A stretch of 64,000 nucleotides of DNA, taken from positions 5,828,001 through 5,892,000 of the forward strand of contig NZ_CP015992.1 in assembly GCF_001708505.1 (NCBI RefSeq). The letters run 5' to 3'. The DNA is from Pseudomonas sp. TCU-HL1. GTDB taxonomy: Bacteria; Pseudomonadota; Gammaproteobacteria; Pseudomonadales; Pseudomonadaceae. Shown here in pieces: positions 63,818 to 64,000 of this stretch. The stretch's first letter is position 1; every line of letters starts with the position of its first letter. The notes beneath the pieces were generated by a model. It was not told where the DNA came from, ran no database searches, and was given only the letters and a program-made list of their open reading frames with translations. Position numbers and translations under genes: made by a program.

Positions 63818-63932
63818 GCCGGATGGCTGTGGAATCAGTGGCCGGATGCGCGTGGAATGGGTGGCCGGATCAGCGTGAAATCAGTGGCCGGATGTTCATG
63901 GAATAGGTGGCCGGATGGATGCGGAATCCGCA
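63818..63932. repeat. right multiple terminal repeats of IS21 element
   Basis: Five degenerate copies of a GGTGGCCGGAT-type unit with TGGAAT spacers, in inverse orientation to the left-end copies and ending in GGAATCCGCA. Presumed transposase binding sites. Confidence 0.85.
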
Positions 63933-63939
63933 ATCCAGC

Positions 63940-64000
63940 AACACCGATACATTTAAGCGGGGAGCCAACTAGCTCCCCGAAAAAATCAATCTAAACTTAC
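63940..64000. other. right edge of window
   Basis: Contains a GGGGAGC/GCTCCCC hairpin followed by AAAAAA at about 63,960-63,985. Too short to assign. Confidence 0.3.

Larger units (their letters stand above)
59302..63932. mobile_element. IS21-family element interrupted by IS66
   Basis: The ends are TGCGGATTCC at the left and GGAATCCGCA at the right, flanked by a perfect 7-bp target duplication ATCCAGC (59,295-59,301 and 63,933-63,939). Multiple ATCCGGCCACC-type repeats lie inside both ends (59,302-59,400 and 63,818-63,932), a feature of IS21 transposase binding. istA and istB are both transcribed leftward. Total 4,631 bp; without the IS66 insert and one duplication it would be about 2,620 bp. 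Confidence 0.95.

Overview
The window is a chromosomal segment of a Pseudomonas species. The evidence is GC-rich DNA and a gene order I recognise from the P. aeruginosa core chromosome: typA, thiI, glnA, ntrBC, trmL, secB, grxC, gpmI, an EnvC-like activator, ctpA, hisB-hisH-hisA-hisF, asmA, mutY, yggX, then an amino-acid ABC transporter. The exact species cannot be fixed from sequence alone.

Core region 1 to 27,500. It carries translation and thiolation genes (typA, thiI), the nitrogen-control block, the SecB/glutaredoxin/rhodanese group, gpmI with the envelope genes envC-ctpA-deacetylase, two orphan solute-binding proteins, the late histidine genes, asmA, and mutY-yggX. The nitrogen block holds glnA behind a sigma-54 promoter, glnL-glnG, and a sigma-54 promoter driving a modular three-repeat RNA that matches NrsZ in position and regulation.

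Island 1, about 27,475 to 35,930. It sits at the 3' end of tRNA-Phe(GAA) and is bounded by an imperfect repeat of the tRNA end. It has a P4-type integrase, an AlpA-like regulator, a Toprim primase-like protein and a DUF927 ATPase. Its AT-rich cargo consists of small genes separated by integron attC-like sites, that is, gene cassettes without an integron integrase. The first cargo gene has a HEPN-like motif.

Core region 36,000 to 43,560. It holds an H-NOX sensor overlapping a GAF-GGDEF-EAL protein, a complete basic amino-acid ABC importer, a methyltransferase and tRNA-Thr(TGT).

Island 2, about 43,544 to 55,537. It sits at the 3' end of tRNA-Thr and has its own integrase, AlpA-like and winged-helix genes. 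A second, different integrase is followed by accessory genes: a cold-shock-domain membrane protein, small membrane proteins and a lipoprotein. A three-gene operon (TIGR04255 family, HTH, uncharacterised protein) lies behind a tandem operator-like repeat. Directly beyond the right boundary a third P4-type integrase, broken by one frameshift, marks a tandem insertion.

The right end, 57,900 to 64,000, holds another integrase with a small translationally coupled partner, then an IS21-family element whose istA is split by an IS66-family element. Both IS elements keep clear target duplications.
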